Below the pieces are notes generated by a model. The model was not told the origin of the DNA. It ran no database searches and worked only from the letters and a program-made list of their open reading frames with translations. DNA of 38,873 bases. It comes from Saprospiraceae bacterium. GTDB lineage: Bacteria; Bacteroidota; Bacteroidia; Chitinophagales; Saprospiraceae. The stretch is taken from NCBI GenBank assembly GCA_021298335.1, contig JAJTEZ010000007.1, positions 1-38,873 on the forward strand. The letters run 5' to 3'. Of this stretch, positions 8,602 to 17,140 are shown piece after piece (positions within the stretch are counted from its first letter, which is position 1; every line of letters begins with the position of its first letter). The translations under genes were made by a program, and so were the position numbers.

Positions 8602-9384
8602 ATGAATCAACAACTTACTAAAACTGAAAATCTAGTGCTGCCGGATACTTCTTCACTCCGAAAAACTCTTTTTTTAGACATTGAAACTGTATCAGAATTT
8701 CCCGATTTTTCGGAGTTACCTTCTCAATTTCAGAAACTCTGGGCAACTAAATGCCGGATTTGGCTAAAAGAAGTTGAAGGCGATGACGAGCAGGCAATCC
8801 TTCCGGAATTGTATATTCAAAAAGCAGGTATTTTTGCTGAATTCGCAAAAATTGTCTGTATTTCTATGGGTTTTCTTCACGATGAACAGGATGAGCCATC
8901 TACCATTCGCATCAAGTCAATTTCGGGTGATGATGAAAAAGCCTTATTGTTTGAGTTTGGACAGTTGCTTGAACAGCATTATCCGGATGGAAATCAGCAC
9001 AGGCTATGTGGGCATAACATTCGCGAGTTTGATATCCCTTTTCTTTGCAGGCGGATGATGATTCATCGAGTACCATTGCCTGCCATACTGAGCATTAGCG
9101 GAAAGAAGCCCTGGCAAACCACTCATATACTGGATACGCTTGATATGTGGCGTTTTGGTGATTATAAAAACTACACATCCCTTCAATTGCTCTCCGCTGT
9201 GATGGGAATTCCTTCACCCAAAGACGATATTGATGGCAGTCAGGTGGGAGAAGTGTACTGGAATGATAAGGACCTACCCCGGATCGTGACCTATTGCCAA
9301 AAGGATGTGGTGACAGTGATCCAACTTGTTCTCGCCTTTTCCGGACTTCAACCCATTGAAGCCGAAAGGATTGAAATAGTCTGA
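8602..9384 (+). CDS. Predicted 3'-5' exonuclease of the PolB-like family (DEDD fold)
   Basis: This 260-aa protein has the RNase H-like DEDD exonuclease motifs: FLDIETV (motif I, about residues 25-31), CGHNIREFDIPFL (motif II, about 137-149) and YCQKDVVTVIQL (motif III, about 232-243, a D with a Tyr four residues before it, so DEDDy-like). This matches the family called predicted 3'-5' exonuclease related to the PolB exonuclease domain (PF10108). No polymerase domain is attached. A role in DNA repair or RNA turnover is possible but cannot be read from the context. Confidence 0.85.
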   Translation: MNQQLTKTENLVLPDTSSLRKTLFLDIETVSEFPDFSELPSQFQKLWATKCRIWLKEVEGDDEQAILPELYIQKAGIFAEFAKIVCISMGFLHDEQDEPSTIRIKSISGDDEKALLFEFGQLLEQHYPDGNQHRLCGHNIREFDIPFLCRRMMIHRVPLPAILSISGKKPWQTTHILDTLDMWRFGDYKNYTSLQLLSAVMGIPSPKDDIDGSQVGEVYWNDKDLPRIVTYCQKDVVTVIQLVLAFSGLQPIEAERIEIV

Positions 9385-9541
9385 ATGTCAATAATCAGGC
9401 GTCCAGATATGGTTACCGAAATCATCTGAGATTTGGAGGGTATGGAAATCAATACCTCTTCAGGAAGTTGCGTTCCGGCAAATATTCTGTGTCATGAAAA
9501 ACATACCGCGGGGTAAAGTGTTAAATAGCGACAAGGTTTTA

Positions 9542-9549
9542 TATCTTTG
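9542..9549 (+). promoter_or_regulatory. -7 promoter box of lepA, almost on the start codon
   Basis: TATCTTTG is followed by CACCG and then the ATG at 9555. At the SRP RNA promoter in this window the transcript begins just after the same TTTGCACC, so the lepA mRNA is predicted to start at about 9554, one base before the ATG. I see no clear -33 box. Confidence 0.6.
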
Positions 9550-9554
9550 CACCG

Positions 9555-11148
9555 ATGAAGAATATTCGAAATTTTTGTGTCATCGCACACATAGATCACG
9601 GGAAAAGTACGCTTTCTGATCGTTTGCTTGAATACACCAAGACAATTTCAGAACGTGAAATGCAGGCTCAGGCTCTTGACGACATGGATCTGGAGAGGGA
9701 GCGAGGCATTACCATAAAGAGTCACGCGATTCAAATGTATTATCACCACAAAGATGGGCAGATGTATACATTCAACATGATTGATACTCCAGGTCACGTA
9801 GATTTTTCCTACGAAGTGTCTCGGTCGATTGCGGCGTGTGAAGGAGCTCTTCTTTTGGTAGATGCTTCACAGGGAATACAGGCGCAGACCATCTCTAACC
9901 TCTACCTAGCCATCGAGCACGATCTGGAGATTATCCCTGTTTTGAATAAAGTGGATATGGAGTCAGCCATGATAGATGAGGTGTCAGATCAGGTGATTGA
10001 GCTCATTGGCTGTAAAAAAGAAGAAATTATCCTCGCCAGTGGAAAGACTGGTATTGGAATAGAATCTCTGATGGAGGCGATAGTAGACAGAATTCCAGCT
10101 CCGAAGGGCAATCCTGAAGCTCCTTTACAGGCGTTGATTTTCGATTCAATGTTTAATTCATTTCGCGGTGTAATCGCTTATTACAGAATATTGAACGGTA
10201 CAATCCGAAAAGGGGATAAGGTACGCTTTTTTAATACTGGAAAGCATTATGAGGCTGATGAAATTGGAATACTGCAAATGCAGCAGATCCCTAAGGATGC
10301 TTTATCTGCCGGAAATGTAGGATACATTATAACGGGAATCAAAGAATCAAAGGAAATCAAGGTAGGGGATACCATTACCCACCATGACTCTCCTTGCTCT
10401 GAAGCCATTCATGGTTTTGAGGAGGTTAAGCCCATGGTTTTTGCAGGTATTTATCCTATTGAAAACGAAGACTTTGAAGACCTTAGGGATAGCCTTGAAA
10501 AATTACAGTTGAATGACGCTTCGCTGGTGTTTGAACCGGAATCATCGATTGCTCTGGGTTTTGGCTTCAGATGTGGATTCTTGGGGATGTTGCACCTGGA
10601 AATTATCCAGGAACGCCTTTCGAGAGAGTTTGATCAGGAAGTAATCACGACTGTACCCAACGTTTCCTATTTTTCATACGACCACAAAGGCGTAAAAACC
10701 CTGATCAATACTCCGAATGATCTGCCTGACCCGACACTTTTTAGCAAGGTAGAGGAGCCATATATCAGGGCACAGGTCATTACGAAACCGGAATATATCG
10801 GTTCCATAATGACTTTATGTATGGAGAAACGGGGTATTTTGACAAAACAACATTACCTGACCAAAGGCTGAATATATCGGTCGAAAAATGTGCCTGAAAC
10901 TGAAGGAGCTTTTACCCAGACAGCAATTCATGATAGCTATCCAGGCTTCTGTAGGTGCCAAAATTATTGCCCGGGAAACGATTTCTGCACTCCGAAAAGA
11001 TGTGACAGCTAAATGTTATGGAGGTGATATTTCCAGAAAGAGAAAACTTTTGGAAAAACAAAAGAAAGGAAAAAAGAAAATGCGCCAGATTGGCAATGTT
11101 GAGGTGCCTCAAAAGGCATTCTTGCAGGTATTAAAATTGGAGGACTAA
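9555..11148 (+). pseudogene. lepA: Elongation factor 4 (LepA), internal deletion plus frameshift
   Basis: LepA is a ribosome-associated translational GTPase acting on stalled or initiating ribosomes. The N-terminal frame (9555-10871, 438 aa) has the P-loop [27 protein letters not shown], beta-barrel and EF-G-like domains up to [18 protein letters not shown], then hits TGA. The C-terminal frame restarts in another phase around 10880 with [17 protein letters not shown] and runs through [21 protein letters not shown] to VLKLED, stop at 11146. Family members are about 600 aa. Roughly 65-70 residues between YLT and GRKMC (the start of the LepA-specific C-terminal domain) are missing. The 12-mer GAATATATCGGT occurs at 10792-10803 and again at 10870-10881, next to the junction. 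Confidence 0.9.
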
Positions 11149-11771
11149 TGACAATACTGAAGGCAAATTTTCTGATATGTGTTTTTTTGATTCTAGGGAA
11201 TTGTGTGATTGGTCAGAAAGAGGTCGTTATCGTTGAAGAAAAAGTCGGAAAACAGATTCGCCTCTTTTTGTTGAACAAGACAAAGCAGGAACAGGAAGTC
11301 CAGCTGACTGTGGAATACTCTGGATGCACTTCTGCTGAACCAAAACAAGTTGCAAAGAAACTCACCGCAGGAGAGAAAAGCTACGCCATGACCTTGAATA
11401 TTGTACAAGGATCTCCCTGCATGTACAGAAGCAGCATTCAGATTACCGGAAAGACTGTTTATGATCCAGCTTCTCCAGATTTACCTGTGTCGCCTACGCT
11501 TGTGTCTGAACTTGTTGAAAATCAAGTGAATATTTTTACAAAAAAGGGATGTAGCAGGTGTAAATATGTGCTAGAGCAACTCAAGGTAAGGAAGATTCCT
11601 TTTAAAGAATTTGATACCTCTGGAATCCCTGAGCACAACCTTTTGATGTTTGATTTACTCCGTCAAAATGGGTACTCAAAAAATTCTGTAGATATGCCCG
11701 TTGTCGTCAGTAAGGGAAAAATTGAGTACAACCTGCCGAATCTCGATCAGTGGGTGCAATCCCAGCATTAA
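11148..11771 (+). CDS. Secreted protein with C-terminal glutaredoxin-like domain
   Basis: This 207-aa protein carries a signal peptide (about residues 1-22, ANFLICVFLILGN). A beta-rich N-terminal region of about 90 residues with Cys60 and Cys91 follows, then a thioredoxin-fold domain with the redox motif CSRC at 135-138 (FTKKGCSRCKY) and the cis-Pro region VDMPVVVSKG. This fits a periplasmic glutaredoxin/NrdH-like thiol oxidoreductase; the substrate is unknown. The ATG overlaps the lepA stop as TAATG, indicating translational coupling to LepA. NhaD follows 115 nt later without an obvious promoter, so it may be in the same transcript. Confidence 0.78.
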   Translation: MTILKANFLICVFLILGNCVIGQKEVVIVEEKVGKQIRLFLLNKTKQEQEVQLTVEYSGCTSAEPKQVAKKLTAGEKSYAMTLNIVQGSPCMYRSSIQITGKTVYDPASPDLPVSPTLVSELVENQVNIFTKKGCSRCKYVLEQLKVRKIPFKEFDTSGIPEHNLLMFDLLRQNGYSKNSVDMPVVVSKGKIEYNLPNLDQWVQSQH

Positions 11772-11886
11772 GTTTGCGTTTATTTTTTCTGGTCATTTTG
11801 CTTCTCTTTGAATTTAAATTATCTTGGGACTGAATTTAGCTTGTACGACACGCTAGAACACTGAATGATAACCAAATGTACAAGAG

Positions 11887-13236
11887 ATGATTTTTGCGGT
11901 TCTTACAGTTTTTATCATTGGATATGTATCCATAGTATTTGAGCATTCACTGCGTTTGGACAAGCTTGCCACCGCGCTTTTAATGGGAGTGATCATGTGG
12001 ACTGTTCTTGCATTGGGCTTTCAATCAGGTCAACTTTCCATCATTGATAACCAAGGCGTAGTGCATGATTTCAATGTTGGTCCGGATGGGGCAGGTCAGC
12101 ATGCACTTTCAGAAATTCTTTTGCACCATTTGGGAAAGATTGCAGAGATTATGATTTTTCTCATTGGTGCCATGGCTATGGTTGAACTCATTGATTTGCA
12201 TAAAGGATTTGATGTGATTCGACAGTGGATCAGGACACGGAAAAAGAGAAATCTGCTTTGGATTACCGGTGTCATTGCATTTATACTTTCTGCCATCATC
12301 GATAATTTAACAACGACGATTATTTTGATCAGTATTTTACGAAAGATGGTGCCTGATAAAAAGGACCGACTTTGGTATGTTTGTCTCGTGATTACTGCAG
12401 CAAACGCGGGAGGAGCTTGGTCACCCATTGGAGATGTCACGACGACTATGCTTTGGATAGGGGAGCGCATTACCACTGCAAATCTGGTGGAGCATGTAGC
12501 ATTGCCATCGATAGTCTGTTTTGCTATTCCCTATTTGCTTGCATCCAGAAAAAAAATATTTGATGGGCTCCTGTCAGAACAGGGCCATACAGGGGAAGCA
12601 GAAGGGATACTTCCTTCTTCAAAAACGATGTTGCTTTCCGGGCTTGCTTTGATTGTTTTTGTACCCGTGTTTAAAACACTCACTCATTTGCCTCCGTATG
12701 CAGGCATGATGCTAAGTTTTTCTATTCTTTGGGTCATAGCAACTTTTATTGTGCCTTCGGGTCCTGAAGGCCACACTCATCAGAGTCATCTTTCTCCTTT
12801 CAAGGCACTTTCGCGCATTGAACTGCCCAGTATTTTATTTTTTCTGGGCATCCTGCTGGCTATAGCTGCTTTTGAAACTGCATCTTCCAATGGCGTTTCA
12901 CTGCTTCGTGGAGGTGCAGAAGCGGTTTCTTCCGTAATTCCGCAACAGCAGGTAATTGCTGTACTTTTGGGAATTGTGTCAGCGATTATTGACAACGTTC
13001 CTCTGGTGGCAGCAGCTATGGGAATGTACACAATGCCAGTCGATGATACTATGTGGCATTTTATTGCCTATACAGCAGGTACGGGTGGAAGCTTGCTTGT
13101 CGTTGGCTCTGCAGCTGGCGTAGCTGCTATGGGCATGGAGAAAATCGACTTTTTGTGGTATCTGAAAAATATATCTTTACTCGTATTTCTAGGCTACGCT
13201 GCGGGCTGTTTTGTGTTTATTGCAATGAATTATTAG
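11887..13236 (+). CDS. nhaD: NhaD-type Na+/H+ antiporter
   Basis: This 449-aa integral membrane protein of the ion-transporter (IT) superfamily has about 11-13 helices. The family hallmarks are the two internal-repeat loops SAIIDNLTTTIILI (about residues 137-150) and SAIIDNVPLVAAAMGMY (about 363-379), plus AANAGGAWSPIGDVTTTMLWI (about 170-190) and the late GTGGSLLVVGSAAGVAAMG. NhaD proteins extrude Na+ or Li+ in exchange for protons and are common in marine and saline organisms. A His-containing hydrophilic loop (GPEGHTHQSH, about 295-304) is a possible pH-sensing or metal-contact feature; that is inference. Confidence 0.92.
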   Translation: MIFAVLTVFIIGYVSIVFEHSLRLDKLATALLMGVIMWTVLALGFQSGQLSIIDNQGVVHDFNVGPDGAGQHALSEILLHHLGKIAEIMIFLIGAMAMVELIDLHKGFDVIRQWIRTRKKRNLLWITGVIAFILSAIIDNLTTTIILISILRKMVPDKKDRLWYVCLVITAANAGGAWSPIGDVTTTMLWIGERITTANLVEHVALPSIVCFAIPYLLASRKKIFDGLLSEQGHTGEAEGILPSSKTMLLSGLALIVFVPVFKTLTHLPPYAGMMLSFSILWVIATFIVPSGPEGHTHQSHLSPFKALSRIELPSILFFLGILLAIAAFETASSNGVSLLRGGAEAVSSVIPQQQVIAVLLGIVSAIIDNVPLVAAAMGMYTMPVDDTMWHFIAYTAGTGGSLLVVGSAAGVAAMGMEKIDFLWYLKNISLLVFLGYAAGCFVFIAMNY

Positions 13237-13383
13237 GAATGAAATCGAATGGCTTAGAGCGATGGGTTTGAATGAGTTTTATATCACATACTCATTTGCC
13301 CCCCACACAAACAGCTATGATGATTTGTCTTAAGCATATCCTTTGGTAATGTTAACGAGTCACAGGGAGAGCGACGAACTATG

Positions 13384-13419
13384 AATAAATACATGAATAT
13401 AAATTATATTGTATTTATT
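13384..13419. terminator. AT-rich hairpin between convergent nhaD and lytTR genes
   Basis: AATAAATACA (13384-13393) and TGTATTTATT (13410-13419) form a perfect 10-bp inverted repeat. The right arm runs into T-rich DNA and the left arm is A-rich upstream, so it could serve both strands as a weak bidirectional terminator. The low GC of the stem makes this uncertain. Confidence 0.35.
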
Positions 13420-13445
13420 TTAAATGATGTATATATGTGTATAAA

Positions 13446-14174
13446 TTACAATTTGTTTTGGTTGATAATGTCATCAAGTTCATCTTTATAATTTTTTCCG
13501 ATCGGAATTGTTTTGACTTTACCGGCTTCGGTAATTTCAACATGGTTTCCATGTATGGAAATGATCTTTTGTGTATTCACGATATAAGACCTGTGGATTC
13601 TTCTGAAAACATCCCGAGGCAGCTTGTCTTCCAGGCTCTTCATCGTTTGCAGTGTGATAATCCGACCTTTGTCCTGGCGGATGATCACATAATCCTTGAG
13701 GCCTTCGATGTATAATATATCTGAATAAAAAACCTTCATCAGTTTTTTATCGGCTTTCACGAAAAAAAACTCATCCTGTGGTTCTTTATTTGCTGTAAAA
13801 TCCTCTCTGGACTGCTGCAAAGCGCTCATAGCTTTGTGTACGGCCTTTTCAAATCTTTGAGGTGAAAAAGGCTTAAGCAGATAGTCTATCGCATTCAATT
13901 CAAACCCTTCGAGCGCATAATCCGGAAAAGCTGTGGTAAAGATAAACACCGGAGGATGTTCCAGTGATTTTATGAAGTCAATTCCCGAAAGGATTGGCAT
14001 TTGAATATCCAGAAAAATCAAATCCACTGTTTCCGATTGTAAAATATTATTTGCCTGAAATGCATTTGAGCAAGACCCGACAAGTTCCAGCTGATCAAAC
14101 TGTCTGATTAGCGTTTCCAGAATTTCCAAAGCCAGTGGTTCGTCGTCTACAATGAGTGTTTTTATGGGCTTCAT
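13446..14174 (-). CDS. LytTR-family response regulator
   Basis: Starting at ATG 14174 (MKPIKTLIVDDEP) the protein is 242 aa. The receiver domain (about 1-125) has the acidic pair D10-D11, phosphoacceptor D56 in IFLDIQMP, and Lys106-region LLKPF. The C-terminal LytTR DNA-binding domain (about 145-242) includes DILYIEGLKDYVII and RIHRSYIVN. The longer start at 14228 adds a non-family leader and is less likely. It sits 44 nt behind its histidine kinase on the same strand, giving a LytS/LytR-type two-component system. The signal and targets are unknown. Confidence 0.92.
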   Translation of the reverse strand: MKPIKTLIVDDEPLALEILETLIRQFDQLELVGSCSNAFQANNILQSETVDLIFLDIQMPILSGIDFIKSLEHPPVFIFTTAFPDYALEGFELNAIDYLLKPFSPQRFEKAVHKAMSALQQSREDFTANKEPQDEFFFVKADKKLMKVFYSDILYIEGLKDYVIIRQDKGRIITLQTMKSLEDKLPRDVFRRIHRSYIVNTQKIISIHGNHVEITEAGKVKTIPIGKNYKDELDDIINQNKL

Positions 14175-14218
14175 GTGCTTGTGTTTGTTTGTTACGCATT
14201 CTTTGGCATGAGTCACTT

Positions 14219-15364
14219 TCAAATACATTCTTGTATTAGGAAGAGAATCAAAGAGGATTGCGAGTAAAGCATACGTTTAGTTTTTGCTGTGTTTGCAACG
14301 GGTGTATGAAGAACTTCGTGTTGATGTAACGTCAATTGAAGATTCACCGTATATGTATTTGGTGTTTCATGAATGACAATCGTATGTTGGGTGGGGTAGA
14401 GAATTTCCATTCTTCGCTTCACATTTATCAGTCCGATTCCTCCTGAATTGGATGCATTTGCCCTTGGGCCCTGGCTACTTTTGCTGTTTACCAGTTCCAT
14501 CTGCAGTCGATTTTCATCGATGGTAAGTGTTAAATTGATAAATCCCGGCTCGAGTTGCTGGCTGATGCCATGCTTGAATGCATTTTCCAGAAAAGGAATG
14601 AATAAGAGTGGAGAAATGCGCTGTTTTTCAATTTTTCCACTTACTTGGTACTGAATATCAACCTTTTGGCCATGTCTTATTTTTTCCATTTCAAGGTAAT
14701 TTTCCAAATAGGTGAGTTCTTTTTGCAGCAGCACTTCCTTTTCGTTACATTCATATAGCATATAACGCATCATTTCTGCCAGACGAAGTACCATTTCAGG
14801 TGCTTTGTCTGATTTTTTTAGACTTAAGGCATAGAGACTGTTGAGCGTATTGAAAAGGAAATGTGGATTGATCTGGGATTTTAAAAAATTCAGCTCCGAC
14901 TGAAGAGTTTTGTTTTCAAGTTCTTTTTTGTCTCTTTGTTGCTTGACCCACTCCGTCATGATTTGATAAATGGTAGACGACAATGCGACAAAAAAGGTAG
15001 ACAGGAAAATGTACAGTTGATTTTGAATGTAGAACGATTGTAAACGGGTATTCCCGGAGGAGGCATAGAATAGGCTGAGTGTTTTGATTGGGGTCAGGAT
15101 AATAGCTCCGGCAAGAAGCAAGCCGATATGAATCCAAAGATTTTTTTCCTTCAGATATTTTGGGAAAAGATAGTATAGATTAAAATACACAATGACTCCA
15201 AAGAAAATCAAGTTGATGGCTGATGTCACAGTTGCCAGAAGCCAGGGCATTTCAAGGTGCCCTGAGTAGATCATGATTCCAAAAAGAATTAACCAGAATA
15301 AAACGTGGAAGAGTTCGCTTTTCCTTATTGTTTTGGGCGACCAAAGATGCATGATTCCAGACAT
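14219..15364 (-). CDS. LytS-type sensor histidine kinase (His_kinase family)
   Basis: This 381-aa protein has four predicted membrane helices in the first 140 residues (FHVLFWLILFGIMIY, INLIFFGVIVYFNLYYLF and two more). A short coiled coil follows, then the His_kinase (PF06580) phosphoacceptor region with SQINPHFLFNTLNSLYAL (His about residue 173) and an ATPase domain with FIPFLENAFKHG and GGIGLINVKRRM. This class usually lacks a classical extracellular sensor. The last 30 or so residues after LQLTLHQ extend beyond the usual end of the fold. It is the first gene of the two-gene operon with the LytTR regulator. Confidence 0.9.
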   Translation of the reverse strand: MSGIMHLWSPKTIRKSELFHVLFWLILFGIMIYSGHLEMPWLLATVTSAINLIFFGVIVYFNLYYLFPKYLKEKNLWIHIGLLLAGAIILTPIKTLSLFYASSGNTRLQSFYIQNQLYIFLSTFFVALSSTIYQIMTEWVKQQRDKKELENKTLQSELNFLKSQINPHFLFNTLNSLYALSLKKSDKAPEMVLRLAEMMRYMLYECNEKEVLLQKELTYLENYLEMEKIRHGQKVDIQYQVSGKIEKQRISPLLFIPFLENAFKHGISQQLEPGFINLTLTIDENRLQMELVNSKSSQGPRANASNSGGIGLINVKRRMEILYPTQHTIVIHETPNTYTVNLQLTLHQHEVLHTPVANTAKTKRMLYSQSSLILFLIQECI

Positions 15365-15392
15365 ATTGGATAAAAACGAGGTCAGGAGAAAT

Positions 15393-15400
15393 CAAATATA
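15393..15400 (-). promoter_or_regulatory. -7 promoter box of the LytS/LytTR operon
   Basis: The minus strand reads TATATTTG, matching TAnnTTTG, about 28 nt before the ATG at 15364. The 235-bp region up to the divergent RluA gene otherwise shows only AT-rich sequence and no clear promoter for that gene. Confidence 0.45.
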
Positions 15401-15599
15401 CTAAACTGGAGGGAGCTGCTCTAATTTATATAGACGAAAAGGCTGAATTTTAAGATAAGCATGTTTAAACAACTCATTTTTATCTAAAAATCCTGCTATC
15501 ATGTGGCATATCATTCAGAATTCTGAAAAATAAACCAGGAATGCATAACCTCAAAGGTGATTTTCTTGTTCATAGCCTAGTAACGAATCAATAGACATC

Positions 15600-16301
15600 A
15601 TGGGACGACCCTCAGAATTTCATAATTTATCGGTGATTTTTGAAGACAATCACTTAATTGCAATCAATAAACCTGCGGGTTCTCTTGTCCATGGTGATGA
15701 TACAGGTGATGATACACTGGCGGATGCTGTTAAGGAGTATATTCGCATCCGTTATGGTAAGCCGGGAGATGTTTTTTTAGGTGTCATTCATCGCCTGGAC
15801 CGTCCGGTGAGTGGGGTTGTGATTTTTGCACGAACGTCAAAGGCGCTGACCCGGATGAATGAATTACTGAAGATGAAGCAAATACAGAAAACATATCTGG
15901 CCATTGTCGGTCACAGGCCTGAGGAGCTTTCCGGTTCACTGACACACCACCTTGTGAAAGATGAGGAGAAAAATATTACAAGGGCCTATGCCAGCAAAAA
16001 GCCGGGGTCAAAGGAGGCTTCTCTGACCTATTCCGTGCGGGGTGAGCTCGATGGGAAAATCCTGCTGGAGGTCCATCCCATCACCGGCAGACCACACCAG
16101 ATCAGAGCACAACTCAGTAAAATAGGCTGCAGCATTTTAGGGGATCTCAAATATGGAGCAGAGTATCCGCTCCAGGACAAATCGATTGCTCTGCATTGCA
16201 GATCTATGACGTTCATACACCCGGTCAGGCAAGAGTTGGTGACGATTCGATCGGAGGTTCCTTCCAGGTTTCCTTGGAATATTTTTTCCTATGATGAATG
16301 A
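15600..16301 (+). CDS. RluA-family RNA pseudouridine synthase
   Basis: This 233-aa protein converts specific uridines in rRNA or tRNA to pseudouridine. It has the N-terminal ILYEDNHLIAINKPAG-like segment (here IFEDNHLIAINKPAGSLVHG, residues 13-32), the catalytic Asp67 in VIHRLDRPVSGVVIFART, and the C-terminal EVHPITGRPHQIRAQL and LHCRSMTFIHPV. There is no S4 domain, as in RluA or the Bacteroidota single-domain members, so the target site cannot be assigned. The gene ends 39 nt before the SRP RNA and the SRP RNA promoter lies between them. Confidence 0.92.
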   Translation: MGRPSEFHNLSVIFEDNHLIAINKPAGSLVHGDDTGDDTLADAVKEYIRIRYGKPGDVFLGVIHRLDRPVSGVVIFARTSKALTRMNELLKMKQIQKTYLAIVGHRPEELSGSLTHHLVKDEEKNITRAYASKKPGSKEASLTYSVRGELDGKILLEVHPITGRPHQIRAQLSKIGCSILGDLKYGAEYPLQDKSIALHCRSMTFIHPVRQELVTIRSEVPSRFPWNIFSYDE

Positions 16302-16304
16302 TTT

Positions 16305-16336
16305 TTTGCTTTTTAGGAAATTTGGACGTACTTTTG
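16305..16336 (+). promoter_or_regulatory. Promoter of the SRP RNA gene
   Basis: A -33 TTTG at 16305-16308 is separated by 20 nt from the -7 box TACTTTTG at 16329-16336, the textbook Bacteroidota arrangement. The RNA hairpin begins at G16341, directly after TTTGCACC, which calibrates the transcription start for other promoters here. Confidence 0.75.
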
Positions 16337-16340
16337 CACC

Positions 16341-16430
16341 GTGAGGAGCATTCGGCCAGCTCCTTCCGAATCCCCCAGGGTAGAAATGCAGCAAGGGTAG
16401 GAGGTTGAGCGGCTCGGGGTGTTTCCTCAC
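16341..16430 (+). ncRNA. ffs: Signal recognition particle RNA, small bacterial type (4.5S-like)
   Basis: The transcript would be about 90 nt. The ends pair as a closing helix, GTGAGGA (16341-16347) with TCCTCAC (16424-16430). The apex holds the conserved SRP core: CCAGGGTAGAAATGCAGCAAG around 16375-16395, with the asymmetric and symmetric loops that bind the Ffh M domain. A T-run (16431-16436) follows the closing helix and can act as terminator. With Ffh and FtsY this RNA targets membrane proteins co-translationally. The identification rests on the core motif and the terminal helix; a covariance-model search would settle exact ends. Confidence 0.9.
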
Positions 16431-16461
16431 TTTTTTCCCTTCTTCACTTATTCACTGAAAT

Positions 16462-17124
16462 ATGAAATTTTTTATCGATACTGCCAATCTTGATCAGATT
16501 CAGGAGGCGGCTGATTTTGGTATTCTCGATGGAGTCACTACCAACCCCTCACTCATGGCCAAAGAAGGCATTTCAGGTGAGAAAAATATAATTTCCCACT
16601 ACAAGAAAATCTGTAAGATTGTCGAGGGTGACGTTAGCGCTGAGGTGATTGCGACTGACTTAAAAAACATGATTACTGAAGGTGAACGGCTGGCAGACCT
16701 TGCAGACAATATTGTGGTCAAAGTTCCTATGACAAAAGACGGAGTCAAGGCCATCTCGTACTTCTCAGAAAAAGGTATCAATACAAACTGTACCTTAGTA
16801 TTTTCAGCTGGTCAGGCGATACTGGCCGCAAAAGCAGGGGCAACGTACCTTTCTCCTTTTGTGGGCAGAGTCGATGATATCAGCTGGGATGGAATAAAGT
16901 TGATCGAAGAAATCGTATCCATTTACTCCATACAGGGCTACTCCACAGAAATCCTAGCTGCCTCAATTCGTACCCCGCTGCATATCGTGCAGGCTGCCAA
17001 AGCAGGTGCTGATGTCGTCACATGACCTTTGTCCTGTATTCTCGGTCTGCTCAACCACCCTCTGACAGACATTGGTCTCGCAAAATTTCTGGAAGACCAC
17101 CAGAAAGCTCAGGCAAAGGGATAA
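16462..17124 (+). pseudogene. tal: Transaldolase (small, TalC/Fsa-like type) with in-frame TGA
   Basis: The frame begins MKFFIDTANLDQIQEAADFG and carries DGVTTNPSLMAKEG, the Schiff-base lysine in NIVVKVPMTKDG, NCTLVFSAGQA and SPFVGRVDDIS. It stops at TGA 17023-17025 (codon 188), just after GADVVT. The same frame then continues with family sequence PLSCILGLLNHPLTDIGLAKF and ends at TAA 17122, giving the full family length of 220 codons. Relatives have Cys or Gly at this position, so one base change (TGC, TGT or GGA to TGA) explains it. The enzyme transfers dihydroxyacetone units in the non-oxidative pentose phosphate route. The ORF as it stands is 16462-17025. Losing the last helix would probably hurt oligomer or active-site packing. 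Confidence 0.88.
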
Positions 17125-17140
17125 GGCAAACCTGGCTTCA

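Noticed and set aside
13384-13419. AT-rich hairpin as an origin or attachment site
   Set aside because: No DnaA-box cluster, integrase or direct repeats lie nearby; convergent genes make a weak terminator more likely.
17023-17025. Selenocysteine or reassigned TGA in transaldolase
   Set aside because: No convincing SECIS-like hairpin follows the codon, TGA ends many other genes here (for example hlyD, rpoZ, the OmpR-type regulator), and the family residue is Cys or Gly. A point mutation or error is simpler.
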